DNA of 64,000 nucleotides from Gemmatimonadota bacterium. GTDB taxonomy: Bacteria > JAAXHH01. Position numbers and translations under genes: made by a program. Below are positions 34,365 to 41,420 of the stretch, piece by piece. Positions within the stretch are counted from its first letter, which is position 1. Each line of letters starts with the position of its first letter. The notes under the pieces were generated by a model, which made no database searches, was not told where the DNA came from, and saw only the letters and a list, made by a program, of their open reading frames with translations. The stretch lies in the NCBI GenBank assembly GCA_009841265.1, contig VXMB01000007.1, forward strand, positions 372,001 through 436,000, in the 5' to 3' direction.

Positions 34365-35204
34365 ATGCCGGGAATCCTGTCCTCCCTCCTTGCGGCCGTA
34401 CACCGTTTCGGTCCCTACGTACTGGCCGTCAACATGATCCTCTATTTTATCGAGTTGCAGTATACCCAGACGCGCAGCAGCCTGGACGCCGGCGCCTGGG
34501 CGGGGTTCATCTGGATCGAACGGGTCATCGCCGGGTTCTTCACCCTGGAATACGTGCTGCGCATCAAGCTGGCGCCGCACAAGGGGAAGTACCTGCGCAG
34601 CGGGCTCGGGTTGATCGACCTGGTCAGCATCCTGCCCTTCTGGATCGGATTCTATCCCGGCCTGACCCAGGAGCAGCTCGGCCTGGTGCGCGGCGCGCGG
34701 ACGCTCCGGCTGCTCAAGATGTTCCGGTACAGCCCCAAGCTGGCGGAGTTCGCCCGGTCCATGTATACCAATCGCGTCCGGGTCATTCCCATCTTCCTCA
34801 TCACCATCATGTACCTGATGATCAGCTCTACCGTGATCTACGAGGTGGAACGCCGCGCCCAGCCGGAGGTATTCAATGTCTACGGCGACAGCATCTGGTG
34901 GGCCGTGGTGACCTCCACCACGGTGGGGTACGGGGACAAGTACCCGGTCACGCCCCTGGGACAGGGGGCCACCGTCCTGATGATGATGGTGGGCATCGGT
35001 ATCGTGGGCATGATCTTCGGGTTTTTCGCGGACAGCTTCCACGACTCCCGGCAACCGCTGGAACCTACGTTAATGGAGGCGTACTGCCGGGGTGTTCACG
35101 AGGAGGGGAAGGAGGGCCGCACGGTGCAGGCCCTGCGGCAGACTCACCGCAGCAACCCGCAATTCCTGATCTTCGCCGATACGGTGGACCGGTATATCGG
35201 TTAG
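34365..35204 (+). CDS. Voltage-gated-type K+ channel (six-transmembrane ion transporter)
   Basis: A 279-residue ion channel with a voltage-sensor-like domain (S1-S4) and pore. Residues 10-30 (YVLAVNMILYFIELQY), 40-70 and 75-95 form the first segments; S4 is in LVRGARTLRLLKMFRYSPKLAEF with spaced basic residues. The selectivity filter is TTVGYGDKYPVT around residue 190, specific for K+, and the next helix is GATVLMMMVGIGIVGMIFGFFAD. A short cytoplasmic tail follows. In the context of PspA it may act in ion-flux control during membrane stress. An 18-bp repeat begins at its stop codon. Confidence 0.93.
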   Translation: MPGILSSLLAAVHRFGPYVLAVNMILYFIELQYTQTRSSLDAGAWAGFIWIERVIAGFFTLEYVLRIKLAPHKGKYLRSGLGLIDLVSILPFWIGFYPGLTQEQLGLVRGARTLRLLKMFRYSPKLAEFARSMYTNRVRVIPIFLITIMYLMISSTVIYEVERRAQPEVFNVYGDSIWWAVVTSTTVGYGDKYPVTPLGQGATVLMMMVGIGIVGMIFGFFADSFHDSRQPLEPTLMEAYCRGVHEEGKEGRTVQALRQTHRSNPQFLIFADTVDRYIG

Positions 35205-35256
35205 GCGGAAGGAGCAAACCAGGCGGAAGGCGCGAGTTAGGCGAAATGCGCGAACT
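35203..35256. repeat. 18-bp tandem repeat starting on the channel stop codon
   Basis: Imperfect units at 35203-35220, 35221-35238 and 35239-35256 begin AGGCGGAAGG, AGGCGGAAGG and AGGCGAAATG. The first overlaps the gene's TAG stop (35202-35204). Confidence 0.65.
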
Positions 35257-35269
35257 AGAGGGATGATGT

Positions 35270-36103
35270 CTATTCCGACCCGGTCTCTGGATCCGTCTCT
35301 GGATCGGGTTCGGGATCGGGCTCGAACGTCCCGATGGATTCCTTGAGGGAAATCAGCCTCCGGAGCCGTCTCCGGTCCTTGGGCGTGAAACGATCCGTGT
35401 AGGCGTCGTAGATGGGTTGCTCGGGCGCGCCGTCGATGCGCGTGACGATCACGTACAGAAAGAGGTTGTCCACGTCCTCCGGGGCGTTCTTCCAGACGGG
35501 CGACAGCAGGGCGAAGTTCCAGACGGCCCGCTCGTCCGGCCCCAGGTCCTTGCCCTCCGTGTGCCGGATGTTGTAGTTGAAATCGTCGTCCAGGATCCAC
35601 TTCCGGGGTTCCCTTCTCATGAGCGAACCGCGGAAGTACACCTTGGAGATCCGGTGTTCCGTCCGGTTGTGTATGGAGAGTTTCACGACGGACCGGCCGC
35701 GCTGCACGTAGTACTCGACCCCACGCACCCTCACGTCCTTGAGACTTTCCATGGCGGAATCCGTGTTCTCCTGCTTCTCCTCGAGGGCCTCGATGGCCTT
35801 GTTCACCCGCTCGTTCCACTCCGCGAAGATGTCCGTCGCGTCCATGCCGTCCAGCCGGCCGCGGATCCGGTTCTGTATGGCGTCTGACGCGTTCAGCGAG
35901 CTGATTACGTTGTCGCTGTAGAGGTACTCGAACGCATCCAGCACGTCGTCTAGTCTTTCCTGGTCGTCCTCGGCCAGGGTGGCCTTGACCTCGGCGATGG
36001 ATGCGTCGAAGGTATCGACGTCCGTGCCATCTATGGTAGGACCGGACTTGCAGGCCATCGCGACCAGCGCGAGACCCGCGGTAAACAGACTCAGGCGCGT
36101 CAT
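35270..36103 (-). CDS. Lipoprotein with helical and beta-rich domain, unknown family
   Basis: A 277-residue lipoprotein. Start at 36103 follows GGAGA by 7 nt and gives the signal MTRLSLFTAGLALVAMAC with lipobox cysteine at 18. The mature part has a helical domain (FDASIAEVKATLAEDDQERLDDVLDAFEYLYSDNVI and EWNERVNKAIEALEEKQ), then a beta-rich domain (VEYYVQRGRSVVKLSIHNRTEHRISKVYFRGSL). The C-terminus is EPDPEPDPETDPETGSE from a tandem repeat. It is convergent with the PspA-channel module, whose end lies 66 nt away, which suggests but does not prove a joint role. Confidence 0.7.
   Translation of the reverse strand: MTRLSLFTAGLALVAMACKSGPTIDGTDVDTFDASIAEVKATLAEDDQERLDDVLDAFEYLYSDNVISSLNASDAIQNRIRGRLDGMDATDIFAEWNERVNKAIEALEEKQENTDSAMESLKDVRVRGVEYYVQRGRSVVKLSIHNRTEHRISKVYFRGSLMRREPRKWILDDDFNYNIRHTEGKDLGPDERAVWNFALLSPVWKNAPEDVDNLFLYVIVTRIDGAPEQPIYDAYTDRFTPKDRRRLRRLISLKESIGTFEPDPEPDPETDPETGSE
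35282..35317. repeat. 12-bp in-frame tandem repeat at the lipoprotein C-terminus
   Basis: Three imperfect 12-bp units (GGTCTCTGGATC, CGTCTCTGGATC, GGGTTCGGGATC) encode the alternating acidic/proline DPE tail of the lipoprotein just before its stop. Confidence 0.6.
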
Positions 36104-36183
36104 TGTTCGTCTCCTGCCGAACACGCTTCCGTAAGCTCTTGCGTTCATGTAAATACTATCCGGTTTTTGCTGAATGTACAAGA

Positions 36184-37215
36184 TTAAACGTTCTCGGCCG
36201 CACGCAGTTCCTCTGCAGGTTTGCGCGCCACGAAATCGTGCAGTTCGCGCCTGGAGAGGACGGACGTGGCCGGTTTCTGCACGATGACGGCCGCCGCGTC
36301 GTTGGCGAGCACCCCCGCCTTTTCGAGGGGTAGCCCCAGCGCCGCGCCGATGGCCAGTCCCGCCCGTACCGTGTCTCCGCAGCCGACCTTGTCTACGGGT
36401 TGTACCCGATGCCCGGGCACGTGGAAGAACCCGCCCGATCCCACGCCGCAGAGTCCGTGCGCGCCGAGGGTGACTACCGTGTTCCGGCAGCCCAGCGCGT
36501 CGTGCAGTCGCCGGCAGTCGGTTTCCAGCCGGTCCATGGAGAACCCGCCGATGAGTTCGGTGGCCTCGGCGGCGTTCGGCGCGATGATGTCCACGCCGGA
36601 GAAGGCCTCCCGGTTTCCCGGTTTGAAATCGACCACGACCGGGATTTCATGGAGGCGGCATTCACGGATAATCTGGCCCGCGTTCTCCGTGGTAAAGACG
36701 CCCTTGTCGTAGTCGCTCAGGACCACCACGTCGGTTTCCGGCAGCGCGCGAAGCACTTCCTTCACCAGCGCGGCCGAGATCCTTTCGCCCACCCGGTCGG
36801 TGCTCTCGGAATCGCGGCGCAGCAGGTAGTCGTCGTCCAGGTACAGCCGGACCTTGGTCGTGGTGGCCCGGCCGCCGTCCCGGATCAGGCCGTGGCGGAT
36901 GGACAAACCGTCGGCGAGCTCCCGGATCTTGAAGTAATGTTCGTCGTCGCCCGTCACGCCCGCGAGGGTGGTGCGCACGTCCAGGGAAGCCAGGTTGGCG
37001 GCCACGTTGCCCGCGCCGCCCAGCACCTTGATCGTCTCCTGTGCCTGGTAGGCCCGCTTTCCTGGCTTCTCCGAATCGATGGGCTTGCTGTCGCCGGTCC
37101 GGCAGAACTCGTAGACGTCGAGCATGACGTCCCCGACGACGAGGGCGCGCAGTTCCGGGAGACGATCGATGACCTCGAGCGCACTGCCGGGGTTGTAGTC
37201 CGGGTTCCGGTTCAT
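36184..37215 (-). CDS. PfkB-family kinase, heptose-7-phosphate kinase-like (RfaE/HldE N-terminal type)
   Basis: A 343-residue ribokinase-fold protein. The start region (LRALVVGDVMLDVYEFCRTGDSKPIDSEKPGKRAYQAQETIKVLGGAGNVAANLASL) is like the D-glycero-beta-D-manno-heptose-7-phosphate kinase domain of HldE, which supplies LPS core heptose. The kinase loop GCGDTVRAGLAIGAAL has a Cys where most have Ala (GAGD), while the catalytic Asp is kept. There is no nucleotidyltransferase half, so it is a stand-alone kinase or a different sugar kinase. It overlaps the HAD gene by 4 nt (ATGA). Confidence 0.82.
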   Translation of the reverse strand: MNRNPDYNPGSALEVIDRLPELRALVVGDVMLDVYEFCRTGDSKPIDSEKPGKRAYQAQETIKVLGGAGNVAANLASLDVRTTLAGVTGDDEHYFKIRELADGLSIRHGLIRDGGRATTTKVRLYLDDDYLLRRDSESTDRVGERISAALVKEVLRALPETDVVVLSDYDKGVFTTENAGQIIRECRLHEIPVVVDFKPGNREAFSGVDIIAPNAAEATELIGGFSMDRLETDCRRLHDALGCRNTVVTLGAHGLCGVGSGGFFHVPGHRVQPVDKVGCGDTVRAGLAIGAALGLPLEKAGVLANDAAAVIVQKPATSVLSRRELHDFVARKPAEELRAAENV

Positions 37216-38006
37216 GGGCTTTCCATTCCGACGCCCTTCATCGATGCGATGCGGGCGATGAGGCCGGCCTGGTCGAGGATGGCGAAACCTGCGCGTCGCG
37301 CCAGCGCGTGGTCGTCCGGTCCGATGTACCCCCAGGAAGCCAGCATCAGTTCGAGCTGGGGCTCACCGGCGTTACCGGGCTTACCGGCGTTGAAATGGGC
37401 GTCGAGTTCCACCAGGTTGCCTATGGAGTCGTCGACGAACCCGTACCGCTCCCGGCCGAACCGCGCCTTGATCGCCTCCAGGTTCTCGATCTTGGTGGCC
37501 CCGTGATCGCCCGCGTACACGTTTTCCGGCCGGACGGCCAGGCCGAAGTGGTGGCACAGGGTCACGGTGGCCTCCCGGTTCTTGTTGGTCAGGATCACGA
37601 TCCCTTCGGCGTCCACCCCTTTCAATTCGTCCCAGACCGGCTGGTAGACCGTGTTGAGCGACGGCCACTGGACGGGATCGTGGACGACGAACCGCTTCCG
37701 GGCCGCGAAGAACCGGACCGTGCGTTCCTTCAGGGGAACGTCCGACGATTCGCGGATCGCCCGGTATTCCGCCGGATCCAGCCGGTGGTCGACGGGCAGG
37801 CCGGCGTTCTCGACACACCAGGCCATCAGGTTGATCGCGTCGCCGGCTGGCTGGACGTGGAACCGGTTGGTCACGAAGAGCGCCGCCGCGTTGCCGGGCA
37901 GATCGTCCGGAGAAGTGGCCAGTCCGCCCGTGACCGCATTGTAGGCCGTGATCGACATCTCCACGACGGAATTCAGCAGGACGCCGTCGAAATCGAAAAT
38001 GAGCAT
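37212..38006 (-). CDS. HAD-superfamily hydrolase (phosphatase-like)
   Basis: A 264-residue HAD protein. Motif I is LIFDFDGVLLNS at the extreme N-terminus, motif II lies in GIVILTNKNREAT, and the final acidic motif in RYGFVDDSIGNLVEL. A helical cap lies between (about 15-110). It probably dephosphorylates a sugar phosphate and is translationally coupled to the carbohydrate kinase. It does not match GmhB. A 9-bp repeat encodes GKPGNAGEP after HFNA. The frame is open far upstream, but ATG 38006 is where the HAD fold starts. Confidence 0.85.
   Translation of the reverse strand: MLIFDFDGVLLNSVVEMSITAYNAVTGGLATSPDDLPGNAAALFVTNRFHVQPAGDAINLMAWCVENAGLPVDHRLDPAEYRAIRESSDVPLKERTVRFFAARKRFVVHDPVQWPSLNTVYQPVWDELKGVDAEGIVILTNKNREATVTLCHHFGLAVRPENVYAGDHGATKIENLEAIKARFGRERYGFVDDSIGNLVELDAHFNAGKPGNAGEPQLELMLASWGYIGPDDHALARRAGFAILDQAGLIARIASMKGVGMESP
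37365..37391. repeat. 9-bp in-frame tandem repeat in the HAD gene
   Basis: ACCGGCGTT, ACCGGGCTT and ACCGGCGTT follow one another and encode the Asn-Ala-Gly/Lys-Pro-Gly insertion between two barrel elements. Confidence 0.55.
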
Positions 38007-38038
38007 GGACCCGTTGTCGGGGGCCTGCTGTAGACGCG

Positions 38039-39007
38039 TCACGGCCGCTGCACCCCCTGGGCTTCGACGTAGAGGGCGTACAGCGACTGACTGGCGGCCA
38101 TGAACAGCCGGTTCTTCTTCACGCCGCCGAAGCACAGGTTGGCGCAGGGCTCCGGCAGGTGGATCATCCCAAGCCGGTCGCCTTCCGGGGAGAAGCAGAC
38201 CACGCCGTTCGTGTCCGGTCCGCCCCAGCCGGAGGCGGCCCACAGATTGCCGTCCACGTCGGTCCGGACGCCGTCGGAGGAAGCTGGTTTCATGTCGGTG
38301 AATATGCGGGAGCTTGTGGCGCGGGTACCCGAAATGTCCAGTACCCGGATATGGGCGGGTCCGTCGGGGTCGTGGGAAGCGCCTGTATCTACAACGTATA
38401 GACGTGATTCGTCGGGCGAGAAGCAGAGCCCGTTGGGACGCATGAAGTCATCGGCGATGACGGTCGCGCCGCCCGTGAACGGGTCCAGTCGATACACGCG
38501 GGTGGGCTGTTCGAATTCGGCCTTGTGCCCTTCGTAGTTCATCAGGATGCCGTACCCCGGGTCGGTGAACCAGACCGAGCCGTCGGAGTGCACCGCCACG
38601 TCGTTCGGCGCGTTGAGCCGCTTGCCGTCGAACCGGTCGATCAGCACGGTGATCGTCCCGTCGTGATCCGTGCGCGTCACCCGCCGGGTGTCGTGCTCGC
38701 AGGAGATCAGCCGCCCCTCGCGGTCCCGCGTGTTGCCGTTGGTGTTGTTGGACGGCTTGCGGAAGACGGACACCGCGCCGGTCTCTTCGTCCCAGCGCAG
38801 CAAGCGGTTGTTGGGGATGTCGCTCCATACCAGGCATCGGGCGTCGCCGATCCATACGGGGCCTTCCGACCACCGCGTCCCGGTGAACAACCGCTCGATC
38901 CCCGCCGTGTGCAGCACGTAGGGTTTGAACCGGTCGTCGATGATCTCGACATCGGGATCGGGATAGCTCACGAGACCCCGGTCCCAATCCCTGCCATGGT
39001 CGTTCAT
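38039..39007 (-). CDS. SMP-30/gluconolactonase-family protein
   Basis: A 322-residue six-bladed propeller of the SMP-30/gluconolactonase/LRE family. Metal-site residues are recognisable: the Glu in RWSEGPVWIGDARCL, Asn in RLNAPNDVAVHSDGSVWFTDPGYG, and Asp in FMRPNGLCFSPDESRLYVVDTGAS. Members hydrolyse lactones in sugar-acid pathways. No signal peptide, so it is cytoplasmic. It lies on the same strand as the HAD-kinase pair, 32 nt from the HAD start, so the three may form a sugar-phosphate-handling operon. Confidence 0.92.
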   Translation of the reverse strand: MNDHGRDWDRGLVSYPDPDVEIIDDRFKPYVLHTAGIERLFTGTRWSEGPVWIGDARCLVWSDIPNNRLLRWDEETGAVSVFRKPSNNTNGNTRDREGRLISCEHDTRRVTRTDHDGTITVLIDRFDGKRLNAPNDVAVHSDGSVWFTDPGYGILMNYEGHKAEFEQPTRVYRLDPFTGGATVIADDFMRPNGLCFSPDESRLYVVDTGASHDPDGPAHIRVLDISGTRATSSRIFTDMKPASSDGVRTDVDGNLWAASGWGGPDTNGVVCFSPEGDRLGMIHLPEPCANLCFGGVKKNRLFMAASQSLYALYVEAQGVQRP

Positions 39008-39078
39008 ATCCGCTCCGTGATGAGGCGTGTCGTATCCATCCGGTCGGCATCAATGCAACGGCTCAAGATATGGTGCAG

Positions 39079-39168
39079 ACAGCCCGCGGACAAGCGAGAA
39101 ATAGGCTGGCGTCCATGTCGCGGACGGCCCGTGGACAAGCGGGAAACAGGCTGGCGTCAGGTCCCGCG
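39079..39168. repeat. 45-bp tandem repeat covering the QueE 3' end
   Basis: Two 45-bp units (39079-39123 and 39124-39168) share CCCGYGGACAAGCGRGAAAYA and GGCTGGCGTC with several mismatches. The unit nearer the gene contains the last codons and the stop of queE (39159-39157 on the minus strand); the other lies in the spacer. Confidence 0.75.
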
Positions 39169-39843
39169 GGTGTCCCCGTAGAGGTCGATATGAACCCGCG
39201 GGCAGTACCGGAAGCCGCGGGATTTGCAGGCCTCGGCGACCCACGCGCCGCGGCTGCTCAACTCCCCGGCCGTCCGCCCCTGGGGCATGAGGAGCACCCG
39301 GTTCCGGTCCACGTCGTCCAGGTCCGCGAGTAGTGATTCGACTTCGTCCAGGTCTTCCTGGCGGTCGACCACGAACTTCAACTGATAGGGGTAGGCCGCC
39401 ATGAACCGACCGAGGACGGGCAGGTTGATCCGCAGTTTTACGTGGTTCGGGGCATACTTCCCATCTTCTTCGATCCAGGGCGTTGAATTGGACAGCTTGG
39501 GGCTGAGGGAGGCCAGGTCGCAGCGCAGGTCGGCGTACACGGTGCCGGCCGTCTCGATGGTGACGTGATATCCCTCGTCGCAAAGTCTCTCGGTCAGTTC
39601 GGGCAGATCCTTCATGAGAAGCGGTTCGCCGCCCGTGATCACCGCGTGACGGGAGGGAAAACCGGCGATATCCACCATGATCTCGTCCACGGACCGCTCC
39701 ACGCCTTCGGGCGACCACGACGTGTACGGCGTGTCGCACCAGCGGCACCGCAGGTTGCATCCCGAAGTACGGATGAAGACGGAGGGGACGCCGGTCAGCA
39801 GGCCCTCGCCCTGAATGGAATGAAAGATCTCGGAAATGTACAT
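39157..39843 (-). CDS. queE: 7-carboxy-7-deazaguanine synthase QueE (radical SAM)
   Basis: A 228-residue radical SAM enzyme that makes 7-carboxy-7-deazaguanine for queuosine and related pathways. It starts MYISEIFHSIQGEGLLTGVPSVFIRTSGCNLRCRWCDTPYTSW with the cluster cysteines C29, C33 and C36. GGEPLL is the SAM-binding GGE motif, and a C-terminal CPRVHIDLYGDTRG segment follows. A family-typical spacing between Cys residues (CxxxCxxC) is kept. No other queuosine gene is visible. The start at 39843 lacks a strong Shine-Dalgarno, but the open frame upstream is not protein-like. Confidence 0.92.
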   Translation of the reverse strand: MYISEIFHSIQGEGLLTGVPSVFIRTSGCNLRCRWCDTPYTSWSPEGVERSVDEIMVDIAGFPSRHAVITGGEPLLMKDLPELTERLCDEGYHVTIETAGTVYADLRCDLASLSPKLSNSTPWIEEDGKYAPNHVKLRINLPVLGRFMAAYPYQLKFVVDRQEDLDEVESLLADLDDVDRNRVLLMPQGRTAGELSSRGAWVAEACKSRGFRYCPRVHIDLYGDTRGT

Positions 39844-39895
39844 GGTCTGTATGCCGCGTCCTAACGCCGCCCCGTGCCTGTACGTCGCCCCGTGC

Positions 39896-39924
39896 TTGAC
39901 ACCCCTTTCTATCGGGAATATATA
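39896..39924 (+). promoter_or_regulatory. Sigma70 promoter for the GNAT gene
   Basis: TTGACA (39896-39901), a 17-bp spacer and TATATA (39919-39924) match the housekeeping consensus closely, on the plus strand, 174 bp before ATG 40098. Repeats lie between promoter and gene, including two copies of CCGCGACGGGCGC at 39982 and 40036. Confidence 0.6.
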
Positions 39925-40097
39925 AAGCGTGGACCGGTTTTCAAAGTGCCGCGAAGGACCCGCGGCCGACTCGCGACGACACCGCGACGGGCGCATTGAA
40001 AGATCCGCGGTAGCCCGCGACGGGACTGAGACGGTCCGCGACGGGCGCCATGCCCAAGTAAAGTATCGTACAAAGTAATAGTGACAGGAGTCAGCCG

Positions 40098-41288
40098 ATG
40101 GAAGGCCCGAGGGGATTGAAGGCGACGGAGTTCGATTCGCTCTGCACCCTGATCAATACCGTCTTCCGCGGCGACGGCGTGGGACGCATGGAGGCGCAGT
40201 ATCCGTTGCTTTTTACGCCGGAGAACTACGATGAACTATTCGTCATAGTCGACGAGGGCGTTGTGGTCTCCCATGTGGGCGCGTTGACGCGGGACATCTC
40301 TGTGCTCGGATGCCGGATGTCCACGATGAGCATCGGCGCGGTGGCGACCTATGAATCCCATCGGGGACGGGGACTGGCGACGCAGTTGATGGAGGAGGCG
40401 GTCCGGAAGGCCGTCGCACAGGACGCCGTGCTCATGCCCATATCGGGAGGCAGGGGGCTTTATACGCGCCTCGGTGCGAAGCGCATCGGGCAGTACGCCC
40501 TTTATACCGTTCCCCGGGACACGCTGCCCATCGGCGATGGCCCGGGTGATGGCCCGGGCGCGGGCGAAACGGGCGCGGATGAAACGGCCGTGGGCGAAAC
40601 GGACATCCAACGAGCGGGCCCCGAGGACCTGCACGAAATGACCCGGTTGTACGCGGAAGAGCCCAGCCGATACGTGCGATCGACGGCCGATCTGCGGATG
40701 GCGGTCGACGCCGCATGGATCTGCGACCGCGACGGGGAGACCGTGGCGATCCGCGAGGAAGGGCGTCTGATGGCCTACGCGGGCATCCAGAAACGCCGGC
40801 CCGACCGGGAAGACGAAGCCCGCAGGGCCAGGCTGGCCGAGATCGCGGGCTCGCGGTCCGCACTGTTGCGCGCGCTGCCTTGCCTGTACGACCGCTACGA
40901 TGTGGATTACCTCGAAATCGTGACCACGGCGTCAGACATCGAACTGGCCTTCCTGCTCCGGCCCCACGGCGTGATCGCGGTGCCCCAGGGATTCACGGGT
41001 ACGGTGCTTGTCCTTCAACCGGAACGGCTGCTGCAGGTATTCGAGGATTACATCGCGGATGTGCTGGGCCCGGACGTATTGACGTGGGACGCCGTAGCGG
41101 ACTCGGTGGTATTTCGATGCGGAGGCAAGTACCATGCCGTCGCCACAAGCGACCTTGGCGCCCTCGTCTTCGGCGTGTTACCGCCCGATGAGGATCCCAT
41201 CGAGACGATTCCGCCTGGCCTGCTCAGGACCGCGCTGGAGAGTGTATTCCCCGTCCAGCTACCATGGTACGGCTTCAATTTCGTCTGA
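40098..41288 (+). CDS. GNAT-family N-acetyltransferase (Eis-like, two-domain)
   Basis: A 396-residue protein with an N-terminal GNAT fold. The acetyl-CoA loop is GAVATYESHRGRGLATQLMEEAV (RGRG-type) around residue 85. A second half with EIVTTASDIELAFLLRPHGV and TGTVLVLQPERLLQVFEDYIADVLG resembles the Eis-type C-terminal regions. Residues 147-170 are a repetitive linker (GDGPGDGPGAGETGADETAVGET) made by short tandem repeats. Substrate unknown. AGGAG is 8 nt before ATG 40098 and a strong promoter lies at 39896. Confidence 0.85.
   Translation: MEGPRGLKATEFDSLCTLINTVFRGDGVGRMEAQYPLLFTPENYDELFVIVDEGVVVSHVGALTRDISVLGCRMSTMSIGAVATYESHRGRGLATQLMEEAVRKAVAQDAVLMPISGGRGLYTRLGAKRIGQYALYTVPRDTLPIGDGPGDGPGAGETGADETAVGETDIQRAGPEDLHEMTRLYAEEPSRYVRSTADLRMAVDAAWICDRDGETVAIREEGRLMAYAGIQKRRPDREDEARRARLAEIAGSRSALLRALPCLYDRYDVDYLEIVTTASDIELAFLLRPHGVIAVPQGFTGTVLVLQPERLLQVFEDYIADVLGPDVLTWDAVADSVVFRCGGKYHAVATSDLGALVFGVLPPDEDPIETIPPGLLRTALESVFPVQLPWYGFNFV
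40536..40559. repeat. 12-bp tandem repeat in the GNAT inter-domain linker
   Basis: GATGGCCCGGGT and GATGGCCCGGGC stand back to back, followed by related GGCGAAACG units. They encode the Gly/Asp/Glu-rich linker between the two domains. Confidence 0.6.
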
Positions 41289-41292
41289 CGGG

Positions 41293-41312
41293 GCGCGCAG
41301 TACGGTGCGCGC
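41293..41312. terminator. Hairpin between convergent GNAT and CocE-family genes
   Basis: GCGCGCA (41293-41299) and TGCGCGC (41306-41312) form a 7-bp GC stem with a 6-nt loop, followed by TTATCT. It starts 5 nt after the GNAT stop and could terminate in either direction. Confidence 0.45.
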
Positions 41313-41367
41313 TTATCTACTGCCCGCGTCGGGTGGTGCTCGACCATCGCCGGACCGCTTTTTCCGC

Positions 41368-41403
41368 GCCGCCCTCACCGCCGCCCTCACCGCCGCCCTC
41401 ACC
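41368..41403. repeat. 12-bp tandem repeat beside the CocE-family gene end
   Basis: Three exact copies of GCCGCCCTCACC at 41368, 41380 and 41392, ending 18 bp beyond the hydrolase stop. They lie in the intergenic space with the convergent GNAT gene. Confidence 0.8.
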
Positions 41404-41420
41404 GCCAGCCCGGGGACCCA

